Assembly (NCBI GenBank): GCA_964520885.1
Contig: CAZFQD010000098.1
Span: forward strand, 1 to 8,335
Direction of reading: 5' to 3'
Length of the DNA: 8,335 bases
Origin: CAZFQD01 sp964520885
GTDB lineage: Bacteria > Bacillota > Clostridia > Oscillospirales > SIG519
Shown here piece after piece: positions 1 to 6,876 of the stretch. Numbering within the stretch: position 1 is the first letter of the stretch; the number at the start of each line of letters is the position of its first letter. The notes under the pieces were generated by a model. It was not told where the DNA came from. It did no database searches and saw only the letters and a program-made list of their open reading frames with translations. The position numbers were made by a program, and so were the translations under genes.

Positions 1-971
1 CTCTTATAGGCGGGCATTTCGGGATAGCTACAGGGTCAACAGAACCTTCATTTCAAGAAGGATTTATTGGTCAAGTTGATGATTTAATTGTTTTAGACAA
101 AGCACTTAGTTTATATGAAATAAACAGATTGAAAATGGACTTGCTTTTTGTTGACGATACCCCAAGAGTTTCACCAAATTATGTAAAATATACTTTTAAT
201 AATGATACTGCTAATGAAGTGATTGATGAAAGTGGAAATAATGTGAATGGAACAAAGGTTGGCAATATTTCTTATGTTGATGGAAGAAAAGCTGGGGAGA
301 AGGCAATTTCTTTAACTGATAATGCGTATATAAAGTTGGATGCTAAAGCAATTAATCCAAGAGGTCAAAGTTTTAGTGTACTTACATGGGTTAAATTTTC
401 GCCTAATATTTCAAATGGAATGCATAGGATTATTTCAACCGGGGCTTATGGAGATTTTAGTTCACAGGGTTATATGATAGGTCTAAACAAGGATGAGTTT
501 AATGGAAACGGCATAGCTACTCTTAAATTCGGTATAGGGTCACCAAATGGCAGTAGCACTATTTGGGAAACAGACATTATTGCTGGCAAGGATATTTTAG
601 ATAATAAATGGCATTGTATTATTGTCACATTTGATATGTCATATGCATTGGCTACAATATATTTAGACTGTTTTTCTGTTGGTGGAGACAGAAATTTCAA
701 TCCTGCTGTTAATAGTGCAGAATCAGCTGCAGATTTTATTGCAATTGGCGGGCATTTAGATAATGGAGTTATCCAAGATTCATTAGGAGCACAAATCGAT
801 GATCTGGCAATATATGATTCTGTATTAGGAATTGAAAATATCATTTCACTTAGTACCGATTCTTCTCAGAGCCCAAATACATTAGATAATATACTGTATT
901 TTATTTTTATATTTTTAGTATCGGGTTTACTTTTAGTAATATTAATTAGACGCAAATATTTAGTAAAATAG
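1..971 (+). CDS. LamG-repeat surface protein with C-terminal membrane segment (5' truncated)
   Basis: The reading frame is open from base 3 to the TAG at 969-971, so the true start lies upstream; the ATG at 129 is internal. The first bases encode the end of one LamG/concanavalin A-like module (IGGHFGIATG, then GQVDDLIVLDKAL). A full second module follows at about 183-845 and ends with the same pattern (IGGHLDNG, then AQIDDLAIYDSVL). The LamG-3 beta-sandwich family usually binds carbohydrate or other extracellular ligands. After a short Ser-rich stretch comes a hydrophobic helix (about 891-947) and a basic tail, RRKYLVK, so the protein is probably displayed outside the membrane. The motif SPNTLDN before the helix resembles a damaged sortase signal. 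The upstream part could hold a catalytic domain, which cannot be judged here. It is followed closely by the GH39-like lipoprotein gene, so a role in capturing glycans is inferred. Confidence 0.88.
   Translation, partial: LIGGHFGIATGSTEPSFQEGFIGQVDDLIVLDKALSLYEINRLKMDLLFVDDTPRVSPNYVKYTFNNDTANEVIDESGNNVNGTKVGNISYVDGRKAGEKAISLTDNAYIKLDAKAINPRGQSFSVLTWVKFSPNISNGMHRIISTGAYGDFSSQGYMIGLNKDEFNGNGIATLKFGIGSPNGSSTIWETDIIAGKDILDNKWHCIIVTFDMSYALATIYLDCFSVGGDRNFNPAVNSAESAADFIAIGGHLDNGVIQDSLGAQIDDLAIYDSVLGIENIISLSTDSSQSPNTLDNILYFIFIFLVSGLLLVILIRRKYLVK
3..131 (+). repeat. C-terminal end of an upstream LamG repeat unit
   Basis: The encoded pattern IGGHFG...GFIGQVDDLIVLDKALSL...INRL matches the end of the next module, IGGH...GAQIDDLAIYDSVLGI...IISL. 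The two units share an identical 11-base stretch, GGCGGGCATTT, at 9-19 and 747-757. They lie 738 bases apart, exactly 246 codons, so the repeat is in frame. This shows at least two tandem modules in the protein. Confidence 0.8.
183..845 (+). repeat. Complete LamG-3-like module (second visible unit)
   Basis: This segment has the expected order for a LamG-3/concanavalin-like jelly roll: an opening KYTFNND strand, DESGNNVNGT, a SFSVLTWVKF strand, a WHCIIVTFD strand, and the closing IGGH...IDDLAIYD pair. These WV.F, WH.I.VTFD and IDDL.IYD signatures are typical of the family. The ligand cannot be read from the sequence. Confidence 0.8.
870..968 (+). other. C-terminal anchor resembling a degenerate sortase sorting signal
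   Basis: The encoded tail is SPNTLDN, then about 19 hydrophobic residues, then RRKYLVK and stop. This is the layout of a cell-wall sorting signal (LPxTG or (S/N)PxTG, often followed by DN, then a hydrophobic helix and RRK), but the key Gly after Thr is Leu. It may be a non-functional relic, a variant site, or simply a transmembrane anchor. Confidence 0.5.
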
Positions 972-979
972 AGAATAAT

Positions 980-985
980 GAGGTG
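980..985 (+). promoter_or_regulatory. Ribosome binding site that selects GTG 991 as start
   Basis: GAGGTG lies five bases before GTG 991, a good Shine-Dalgarno distance. The alternative in-frame GTG at 985 overlaps this site and has no SD at workable spacing, so 991 is preferred. Confidence 0.7.
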
Positions 986-990
986 TGAGT

Positions 991-3126
991 GTGTTATCAC
1001 AAAGAAAAGAAATACGACTGATTGCATTAATTATAATATTTGTATTCTTATTTGCATTGTTGACCGGTTGCTTTAAAAAAGGAGGAACTCAATCGAGTTC
1101 CTTACAGATAATAAATAGCGAGATTAGTTCTATAGTAAATAGTGCAACAGGTGATATATCTTCAATAGAAAGTGGAATTCAAAGCAGTAATAACAACACC
1201 GCAAGTTTTAATTCAAAAGTTATCAGTTCACTTTCCCCAGTAGTTGCAAATAAAATAACTATTAACAAGGATTTGAAAGGTGATTTTGTGTTAAATAATA
1301 TTAATCCACAGAGTCAAAATATTGTCGTTGATTTGCAAAAACGCTCGGGGATGCCACTTTTTAAGAAAATATCTCTATTTACTATTGGTGGCACACCTAT
1401 GGATAAATTGGGAAGAGATATCAAATGGTTAGATGCACTTAGAGCACCAACAATGAGGTATCCCTTATGTATTTGGGGTTCAGATTATTTTGAAAATAAT
1501 GTAAAAAAATGGATTGATACCGCATATGACTTGCCAGGCTCATTATTTATGAAAGCTGGCAATACTATGTATTGGCATTTAGGACAAGTTGAGGCAGCAT
1601 ATAATTATCAAAGAGCCGGAGCGGATACTGCAAATGTTAAATTTTATCCCCCTGTATTTGGTACTTGGGATAAAACTTGGGAGGTTGCTGCAAAATACAT
1701 TAAGGAGGAAAAAATCAGATCATATTACGAAGTACTTAATGAATGTGATCATAACGCTTGGTATAAAGGAACATGGAACGAATATATTGACATCTATAAT
1801 CATACAGCGAATGCACTAAGAAAAGGAAATCCTGATGCTGAAGTAGGTGGCTTATCTTCTGGAGGTATTTCACGAACACTTGGTACCGCAAAACTAAATG
1901 ATTTTTTAAACTCTGTTCAAAATAATATGACTCCTATTGATTTCGTTTCCTATCATGATTATTTTCAGGTCTATAATAATGATACCAATATTCTCAGAGA
2001 TGAGCTGGATAAAAGACCTTATTATAAAACGGTTCAAATGCATTTAAATGAGTTTAATGTGTATTGGCCCAGTGATGTATATAGTGAAACTAAATCAGAT
2101 ACATTTATGAAGACATATAAGCCTGTATCTCTTGCATTTGATGCTTTTCAATGGCTTTCTGAGCATCCTGAGATTACAATAATAAGTTGGGCAACATTTA
2201 TTGATAATTTTGAAGGGTTAGGAGTGATAGATTTTGATGGTAATCCATTAGCAACATACAATGCTTTAAAAATTTATCAAAATATGCCCATTGATAGAGT
2301 GAGACTTATTTCAAATATCCCTTCTGTAAAAGGCATGGCCTCAACTGATAGCCATAAATCGGGGATTGTATTATGGAATACCTCTAAAAATGAACAATTG
2401 GTTAATCTAGGTCTTAATAATCTGCCTTTTTCAGTTGCGAATGTCTCGGTTTATAGAATTGACAGCAATAATGCAAGTTATGGGGATAATAAATTGAAGA
2501 GTAATTTGAATATTATAGAAAAAATAGAAAATTGCAATTTAAAAAATATTCAGTGGTCGGGAAAAATACCTGCTCTTGGGGTGGTTTATATTGAAATTGA
2601 TGACCAAAGTAGTTTATCAGAGTTAAACCAGCGAAATAAAATAGGCACACTTATTAGAAAGGATTATTATTTTGATAACAGAAAAAAGAATACATATTCA
2701 GAATGGGATGATCTAACCTCTATAGTGTACATTGGCATGGGTACAAATGATATCGGACGTGCACTTAGTAGTATTACAATGGAAAATGTTAAAGATACCA
2801 TATCAGTAAATACAAAATTAACTGGAAGTTTATCTTCAAAAAGTGCAAATAGTACACTTGGTATCAGAGTAGATTATAGAAATAAATCAAAGATGTATAA
2901 TAAATCTGTTCTATATCAGTATAAACCGGTTGCAGGAAGCGGAAATTCAGAATTTCCTTGGGGGACTAAGACAATTCCATCAAAAATTGTTAATCTTACT
3001 GACTTGAGCAAATTTAACATCAATATTAAGAGTGAAGCTCCGAATGATTGGGACGGGCGTGTAATTATATCCTTTCAAATGCAAGATTGCGGTAATGGTT
3101 CAGAAGCAAAGTTTATACTTAAATAA
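991..3126 (+). CDS. GH39-like glycoside hydrolase lipoprotein (clan GH-A)
   Basis: A secreted, lipid-anchored enzyme predicted to hydrolyse glycosides outside the membrane. Residues are numbered from GTG 991 (711 aa; GTG 985 would add two). Residues 1-27 form a lipoprotein signal with lipobox LLTGC (Cys27), then a Ser/Asn-rich linker to about residue 87. Residues about 113-434 look like a TIM barrel: PPVFGTWDKTW, then YYEVLNECDHN with probable acid/base Glu251, VGGLSSGG, IDFVSYHDY, and MHLNEFNVYW with probable nucleophile Glu354. Order and spacing fit GH39 (beta-xylosidase/iduronidase type), but the usual NEP is NEC. A beta-rich domain (about 436-538), as often follows GH39 barrels, is succeeded by an unassigned beta-rich domain (about 549-711). 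It starts 19 nt after the LamG gene and ends 21 nt before the binding protein gene, so it is probably co-transcribed. Clan A is well supported; GH39 versus a neighbouring family, and the substrate, are not settled. Confidence 0.8.
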   Translation: MLSQRKEIRLIALIIIFVFLFALLTGCFKKGGTQSSSLQIINSEISSIVNSATGDISSIESGIQSSNNNTASFNSKVISSLSPVVANKITINKDLKGDFVLNNINPQSQNIVVDLQKRSGMPLFKKISLFTIGGTPMDKLGRDIKWLDALRAPTMRYPLCIWGSDYFENNVKKWIDTAYDLPGSLFMKAGNTMYWHLGQVEAAYNYQRAGADTANVKFYPPVFGTWDKTWEVAAKYIKEEKIRSYYEVLNECDHNAWYKGTWNEYIDIYNHTANALRKGNPDAEVGGLSSGGISRTLGTAKLNDFLNSVQNNMTPIDFVSYHDYFQVYNNDTNILRDELDKRPYYKTVQMHLNEFNVYWPSDVYSETKSDTFMKTYKPVSLAFDAFQWLSEHPEITIISWATFIDNFEGLGVIDFDGNPLATYNALKIYQNMPIDRVRLISNIPSVKGMASTDSHKSGIVLWNTSKNEQLVNLGLNNLPFSVANVSVYRIDSNNASYGDNKLKSNLNIIEKIENCNLKNIQWSGKIPALGVVYIEIDDQSSLSELNQRNKIGTLIRKDYYFDNRKKNTYSEWDDLTSIVYIGMGTNDIGRALSSITMENVKDTISVNTKLTGSLSSKSANSTLGIRVDYRNKSKMYNKSVLYQYKPVAGSGNSEFPWGTKTIPSKIVNLTDLSKFNINIKSEAPNDWDGRVIISFQMQDCGNGSEAKFILK
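1083..1102 (+). other. Intragenic hairpin beside an SD-like sequence
   Basis: Bases 1083-1090 (AGGAACTC) pair perfectly with 1095-1102 (GAGTTCCT) around the 4-base loop AATC; G1082 and T1103 could add a G-U pair in RNA. A perfect anti-SD match, AAGGAGG, at 1079-1085 overlaps its left arm. It lies in the codons just after the lipobox Cys. There is no T-tract, so it is not a terminator. Function is unknown and chance is possible. Confidence 0.45.
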
Positions 3127-3133
3127 TTTTATT

Positions 3134-3140
3134 GGAGGAG
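3134..3140 (+). promoter_or_regulatory. Strong ribosome binding site of the solute-binding protein
   Basis: GGAGGAG lies seven bases before ATG 3148. An in-frame TAA at 3145-3147 directly before the ATG fixes the start. It is clearly stronger than the sites of the two permease genes, in line with the excess of binding protein over permease normally seen in ABC importers. Confidence 0.85.
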
Positions 3141-3147
3141 AGTTTAA

Positions 3148-4914
3148 ATGAATTTTAAGAGGATACTGGCATTATTGGTTTGTCTGATTCTATTTGCAAC
3201 GATTTTCTGTAGTTGTAAAAAAGCAACACCAAGTATTAATTCGGAAAGCAATTCTAAAATTGATGTTAGTTCAAATTCTGAAATTGTTACATCAAATGAA
3301 TCGCTTCTTGATAGTAGCGGACAAGTATTATCAAGTTCTAACGCTACATCAAAAGTAAATAGTGGAAACAGTTCTAATTATAATACAGTTGTAAAAAAGG
3401 TGTTTTCTCCTGCAATAAACATTACTATGATTAGGTCCACCACTTCAACTATGGAAGCAGACTTAGCAAAAACAACCAATCATGAAACATCTACTAATAA
3501 TAGATTTAATAAGCTTTTTCTTGATAAGCTTGGAATTAATATAAAATATGAATGGGTTGCTAAGGATGAAGTATATGGTCAAAAATTGAATCTTGATTTG
3601 GCAACTGGAAAAATGCCAGATTTTGTGGCTGTTAATTCTTCACAAGTTAAACAACTTTATTTGGCAGGACTTATTCAGGATATGACACAAGTGTATAATA
3701 ATTATGCATCTGCGGAAACAAAAAAAATTATGGAAACCGAAGGTAAAGGTGCATTTACAGCAGTAACATTTGATAAAAAGTTGATGGCGATTCCTTCAAC
3801 ATGGGGATCGTATGATAGAGCACAATTTATATGGATAAGAAATGATTGGTTGAAGAAATTAGGTTTGGGTGCACCTAAATCTATGGAAGATGTAATTAAT
3901 ATTGCTGCAAAATTTACAAATAATGACCCTGATGGTAATGGGCTAAAAGACACATATGGTTTGGGACTTCAAAAAGATTTTAGGAATTCAACAGGCGGGA
4001 TAATAGGATTTGTAAATGGATATAATGCTTTTATTGATACATGGATTCCGGATTCAAGCGGGAATTTGATGTTAGGTGATTTGAGTCCAAATATGAAAAC
4101 CGCTTTACTAAGCCTTCATGATATGTATAAAAATGGATATATTAGCCTTGAGTTTGGAGTAGCTGATACTTCAAAAATAGCATCTCAAATTGCAAATAAT
4201 AAAGTTGGGATGTTTTATGGTGAGCACTGGATGCCTTTATATCCCTTACAAGATAGCTATAATTTAAATCCAAATGCTGACTGGAAGGCATATCCAATAG
4301 TTGGTGTTGGCGGGTCGAGTGTTAAAAATCAACTTCCAATTGGAACGACTAGTTTTTGGGTAGCAAAGAAAACAACGAAATATCCTGAAGCCATTATGAT
4401 GATGATTGATTTGCAGTATTCAAATAAGGATCCATATTATTATCGGTCAGTTGATGCACCTAATGCCTGGTGGTTTTCACCAATTCAAATTCAGGATCCA
4501 CTTGTTAATGTAAAAACATTAGATGCAGTTCAGGGGTGCTTAAAGGGGGCAGATGCATCAAAGTTGGGACCTATTGATTCTGGCATTTGGTCACAAATTC
4601 AAAAATTTAAGAATGGTGATAAAACATATTGGAATATGTGGGCTATTTATGGAGATGAGGGAAATTCTATTTCTATACTGAAAAAATATATAGATAATAA
4701 TTTGTTTTTTAGATCTCCATTTGTTGCCGCTCCAACTGATTCAATGATAAAAAAAGGAGATACACTTACAAAATTAAAAGATACAGTGTATACTAAGATA
4801 ATTATTGAAGATGGTGGTGCTGCAGTTTATGATAAATTTGTTAACGATTGGAAAAATCTTGGCGGAAATGACATCACAAAAGAAATTAATGATTGGTATA
4901 GTAAAAATAAGTAA
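3148..4914 (+). CDS. Extracellular solute-binding lipoprotein, LplA/YtcQ-type ABC sugar importer
   Basis: The binding component that captures an oligosaccharide outside the membrane and passes it to the two downstream permeases. The 588-residue product begins with a basic and hydrophobic signal ending in FCSC (lipid-modified Cys23, an imperfect lipobox), followed by a Ser/Asn-rich linker to about residue 85. The mature protein has the pattern of the large LplA/YtcQ/YesO binding proteins: ITMIRSTTS near the first strand, FNKLFLDKLGINIKYEW, LNLDLATGKMPDFV, a WIRNDWLKKLGL segment, and DPDGNGLKDTYG at residues 260-271. The last is a calcium-loop-like motif (Asp260, Asp262, Asn264, Asp268) common in this group. 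The family is usually 500-560 residues, and the linker accounts for the extra length. Several Trp and Tyr in YYYRSVDAPNAWWFS suit stacking on sugars. The exact ligand cannot be read from sequence; complex plant-derived oligosaccharides are typical for the family. Confidence 0.95.
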   Translation: MNFKRILALLVCLILFATIFCSCKKATPSINSESNSKIDVSSNSEIVTSNESLLDSSGQVLSSSNATSKVNSGNSSNYNTVVKKVFSPAINITMIRSTTSTMEADLAKTTNHETSTNNRFNKLFLDKLGINIKYEWVAKDEVYGQKLNLDLATGKMPDFVAVNSSQVKQLYLAGLIQDMTQVYNNYASAETKKIMETEGKGAFTAVTFDKKLMAIPSTWGSYDRAQFIWIRNDWLKKLGLGAPKSMEDVINIAAKFTNNDPDGNGLKDTYGLGLQKDFRNSTGGIIGFVNGYNAFIDTWIPDSSGNLMLGDLSPNMKTALLSLHDMYKNGYISLEFGVADTSKIASQIANNKVGMFYGEHWMPLYPLQDSYNLNPNADWKAYPIVGVGGSSVKNQLPIGTTSFWVAKKTTKYPEAIMMMIDLQYSNKDPYYYRSVDAPNAWWFSPIQIQDPLVNVKTLDAVQGCLKGADASKLGPIDSGIWSQIQKFKNGDKTYWNMWAIYGDEGNSISILKKYIDNNLFFRSPFVAAPTDSMIKKGDTLTKLKDTVYTKIIIEDGGAAVYDKFVNDWKNLGGNDITKEINDWYSKNK

Positions 4915-4966
4915 CAAATCTTAATTATTAAAAATTTACTCATTTAATTATATATCAATAAAAATA

Positions 4967-4980
4967 GTTGGATATCCAAC
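4967..4980 (+). promoter_or_regulatory. Perfect 14-bp palindrome in the binding protein-permease gap
   Basis: GTTGGATATCCAAC is its own reverse complement. As RNA it can form a 5-bp stem with loop AUAU; TGGAT (4969-4973) could instead pair with a second ATCCA at 4985-4989. It is followed by A-rich sequence, not a T-tract, so it is not an intrinsic terminator. It sits in the only long gap of the operon (4915-5045, 131 nt). It could be a protein operator, or an RNA stem that stabilises or processes the upstream transcript. Both roles are inferred. Confidence 0.45.
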
Positions 4981-5045
4981 ATGAATCCATTTAAAAAAAT
5001 GATTTTTACATATTTAAAAAATAAATTTTAAAAGAGTGTACAAAT

Positions 5046-5954
5046 ATGTTAATTAATAAAACAAAAAAAATAAATAATTTGTCATTATATATAATGCTTT
5101 TACCTGCAACTATTGTTTTAATTATATTTGCTTATTTACCACTAATGGGAATTGTTATTGCTTTTCAAGATTTTATACCGGCCAGAGGATTTTTTGGGAT
5201 TCAAAAATGGGTTGGATTAGATAATTTCAAATATATTTTCACTATGCCGGATACTATGCAGGTAATTTTCAATACTGTATATATAGCTTCATTCAAGCTT
5301 TTTTTTGGTTTGATTTTAGCAGTGGCAATTGCTATTTTATTAAATGAGATTAGAAACAAGACTTTTAAAAAGACTATACAAACAATAATTTATATGCCAC
5401 ATTTTTTGTCATGGGTTCTTTTGTCAGGAATTTTTATTGAATTGTTATCTCCGTCAACGGGCTTAATAAATAAATTTATTGAACTTTTCGGGTTTAAACC
5501 TATATTCTTTTTAGGTGATAAGCATTGGTTTCCTATAACAATGATTATTACTGATATTTGGAAGGAACTTGGCTTTGCTACAATTATATATCTTGCTGCT
5601 ATAACAAGTATAGATACACAACTTTATGAGGCAGCAACTGTTGATGGAGCAGGAAAATGGAAACAAATATGGCATGTAACTTTACCCGGAATGAGAATGA
5701 TAATTGTTCTTATGTCTTTACTTAGTATAGGAAATGTTTTGAATGCAGGATTTGACCAAATTGTTAATATGTACAATGCTCAAGTTTACGAAACTGGCGA
5801 TATACTTGATACTCTTGTTTATAGGCTTGGTTTGATTGATGGACAATTTAGTGCTGCAACTGCTGTTGGATTGTTTAAATCAGGTGTATCTGCTGTTCTT
5901 ATAGGTACTTTTTATTATTTATCATATAAATTTGCAGATTATAGAATATTTTAA
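5046..5954 (+). CDS. ABC sugar transporter permease, LplB type
   Basis: One of two membrane subunits of the sugar importer. The 302-residue product has about six membrane helices (roughly 13-36, 72-98, 108-130, 160-187, 216-236 and 275-298). The cytoplasmic EAA loop that docks the ATPase is at residues 195-215: EAATVDGAGKWKQIWHVTLP. The N-terminal LYIMLLPATIVLIIFAYLPL and the IAFQDF segment are typical of LplB-like permeases that pair with LplA-type binding proteins; length is normal for the family. An in-frame TAA at 5022-5024 leaves ATG 5046 as the only good start. The SD is weak (AAGAG at 5032-5036, nine bases away), in contrast to the binding protein. The gap upstream is 131 nt and the next permease starts 20 nt downstream. 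No ATPase gene is visible, so a shared MsmX-like ATPase is inferred. Confidence 0.96.
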   Translation: MLINKTKKINNLSLYIMLLPATIVLIIFAYLPLMGIVIAFQDFIPARGFFGIQKWVGLDNFKYIFTMPDTMQVIFNTVYIASFKLFFGLILAVAIAILLNEIRNKTFKKTIQTIIYMPHFLSWVLLSGIFIELLSPSTGLINKFIELFGFKPIFFLGDKHWFPITMIITDIWKELGFATIIYLAAITSIDTQLYEAATVDGAGKWKQIWHVTLPGMRMIIVLMSLLSIGNVLNAGFDQIVNMYNAQVYETGDILDTLVYRLGLIDGQFSAATAVGLFKSGVSAVLIGTFYYLSYKFADYRIF

Positions 5955-5974
5955 TGATTGGTGTGCTGTGATAA

Positions 5975-6853
5975 ATGAAAAAAAAAATAAATATTAAAAA
6001 TCGTATTTTTAAAGTAATTATATATTCTACATTAATTTTAATTTCTTTGACTTGCGTTTTACCAATAATAAATTTACTTGCAGTATCATTTAGTGATAAG
6101 TCATCTTCTGTTGCAGGATTAGTAGGCTTTTGGCCTATTAATTTTACATTAGCTTCTTATAAATATATAATAAATCAGCCTGCTTTTTGGAATGCAATGA
6201 ATTGGACAGTTGGAAGAGTTATTTTAGGTGGAGGAATAAACTTATTATTGACAGTTTTAACTGCTTTTCCATTATCTAAGCAGACAAGTGAGTTTAAACA
6301 TAGAACATTGTTTGCTTGGTTTATGTTTGTTACGACAATTATCAGCGGTGGATTAATTCCTTATTACATACTTATTCAAACGATGGGTATAAACAACACA
6401 ATATGGGCACTTGTTTTACCCTCCGCCCTACCAGTGTTCAATGTAATTATATTACTTAATTTCTTTCGTCAGATTCCAAAGGAACTATCAGAAGCTGCAT
6501 ATATCGATGGTGCTGGTCATAATACAATATTGTTTAAGATATTTTTGCCTATATCCATGCCAGCATTAGCAACCATTACGCTCTTTTCAATAGTAGGACA
6601 TTGGAATAGTTGGTTTGATGCTATGATTTATATGGATAATCCAGTTAATTATCCTTTGGCTACCTATTTGCATAGCATAATTGTTAATAATGATACTACT
6701 GCTTTAAAATCAATTCAGGAAATGGCATTTGTTTCAGAGAAGACAACAAAGGCTGCCCAAATATTTGTAGCAATGGTCCCAATTCTTATAGTTTATCCCT
6801 TTTTACAAAAGTATTTTGTTAAGGGTATGATTATTGGGAGTGTAAAAGGGTAA
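5975..6853 (+). CDS. ABC sugar transporter permease, LplC/YtcP type
   Basis: The second membrane subunit, expected to pair with the LplB-type permease. The 292-residue product has a basic N-terminus, about six membrane helices (roughly 12-36, 75-98, 110-135, 140-163, 185-208 and 260-280) and the EAA loop at residues 173-192: EAAYIDGAGHNTILFKIFLP. The LAVSFSDKSS segment after helix 1 and the C-terminal QKYFVKGMIIGSVKG are hallmarks of LplC/YtcP-like (MalG-class) permeases, which end at this length. An in-frame TAA at 5972-5974 immediately before ATG 5975 fixes the start. There is no clear SD at normal spacing, and a five-codon frame bridges the preceding stop to this start, so translation may be coupled to the upstream gene. 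Codons 2-4 are inside a run of ten A (5978-5987). Confidence 0.96.
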   Translation: MKKKINIKNRIFKVIIYSTLILISLTCVLPIINLLAVSFSDKSSSVAGLVGFWPINFTLASYKYIINQPAFWNAMNWTVGRVILGGGINLLLTVLTAFPLSKQTSEFKHRTLFAWFMFVTTIISGGLIPYYILIQTMGINNTIWALVLPSALPVFNVIILLNFFRQIPKELSEAAYIDGAGHNTILFKIFLPISMPALATITLFSIVGHWNSWFDAMIYMDNPVNYPLATYLHSIIVNNDTTALKSIQEMAFVSEKTTKAAQIFVAMVPILIVYPFLQKYFVKGMIIGSVKG

Positions 6854-6863
6854 AAGCAAATAC

Positions 6864-6869
6864 AAGGAG
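6864..6869 (+). promoter_or_regulatory. Ribosome binding site of the alpha-galactosidase gene
   Basis: AAGGAG lies seven bases before ATG 6877 and supports that start. The gene begins only 23 nt after the permease stop, so it is most likely in the same transcript. Confidence 0.85.
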
Positions 6870-6876
6870 TGTAAAT

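Noticed and set aside
673..694. A 7-bp inverted repeat (TTTCTGT and ACAGAAA) in the LamG gene.
   Set aside because: Several stems of this size are expected by chance in 8 kb of AT-rich coding sequence, and nothing around it suggests a function.
470..844. A 124-codon minus-strand frame opposite the LamG module.
   Set aside because: It lies fully within a well-supported plus-strand domain, has no ribosome binding site of note and resembles no known protein.
1074..1102. Possible programmed -1 frameshift: A-run followed by a hairpin, similar in parts to dnaX.
   Set aside because: The codons are TTT AAA AAA GGA, so the required X XXY YYZ phase is absent, and the zero frame continues through a full, sensible enzyme.
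3702..3953. Minus-strand frame within the solute-binding protein gene.
   Set aside because: It is antisense to conserved motifs of the binding protein and has no independent coding signs.
4967..5030. An intrinsic terminator after the solute-binding protein gene.
   Set aside because: The palindrome has only a short RNA stem and is followed by A-rich sequence instead of a T-tract.
4981..5031. A 16-codon frame (starting MNPFKKMIF) in the gap before the first permease.
   Set aside because: It has no ribosome binding site, very AT-rich codons typical of non-coding sequence, and no recognisable product.
4969..5033. Internal promoter candidates, such as TTTACA at 5005-5010 with TTAAAA 17 bases on.
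   Set aside because: The -10 match is poor and such hexamers are expected by chance in sequence this AT-rich; RNA start mapping would be needed.
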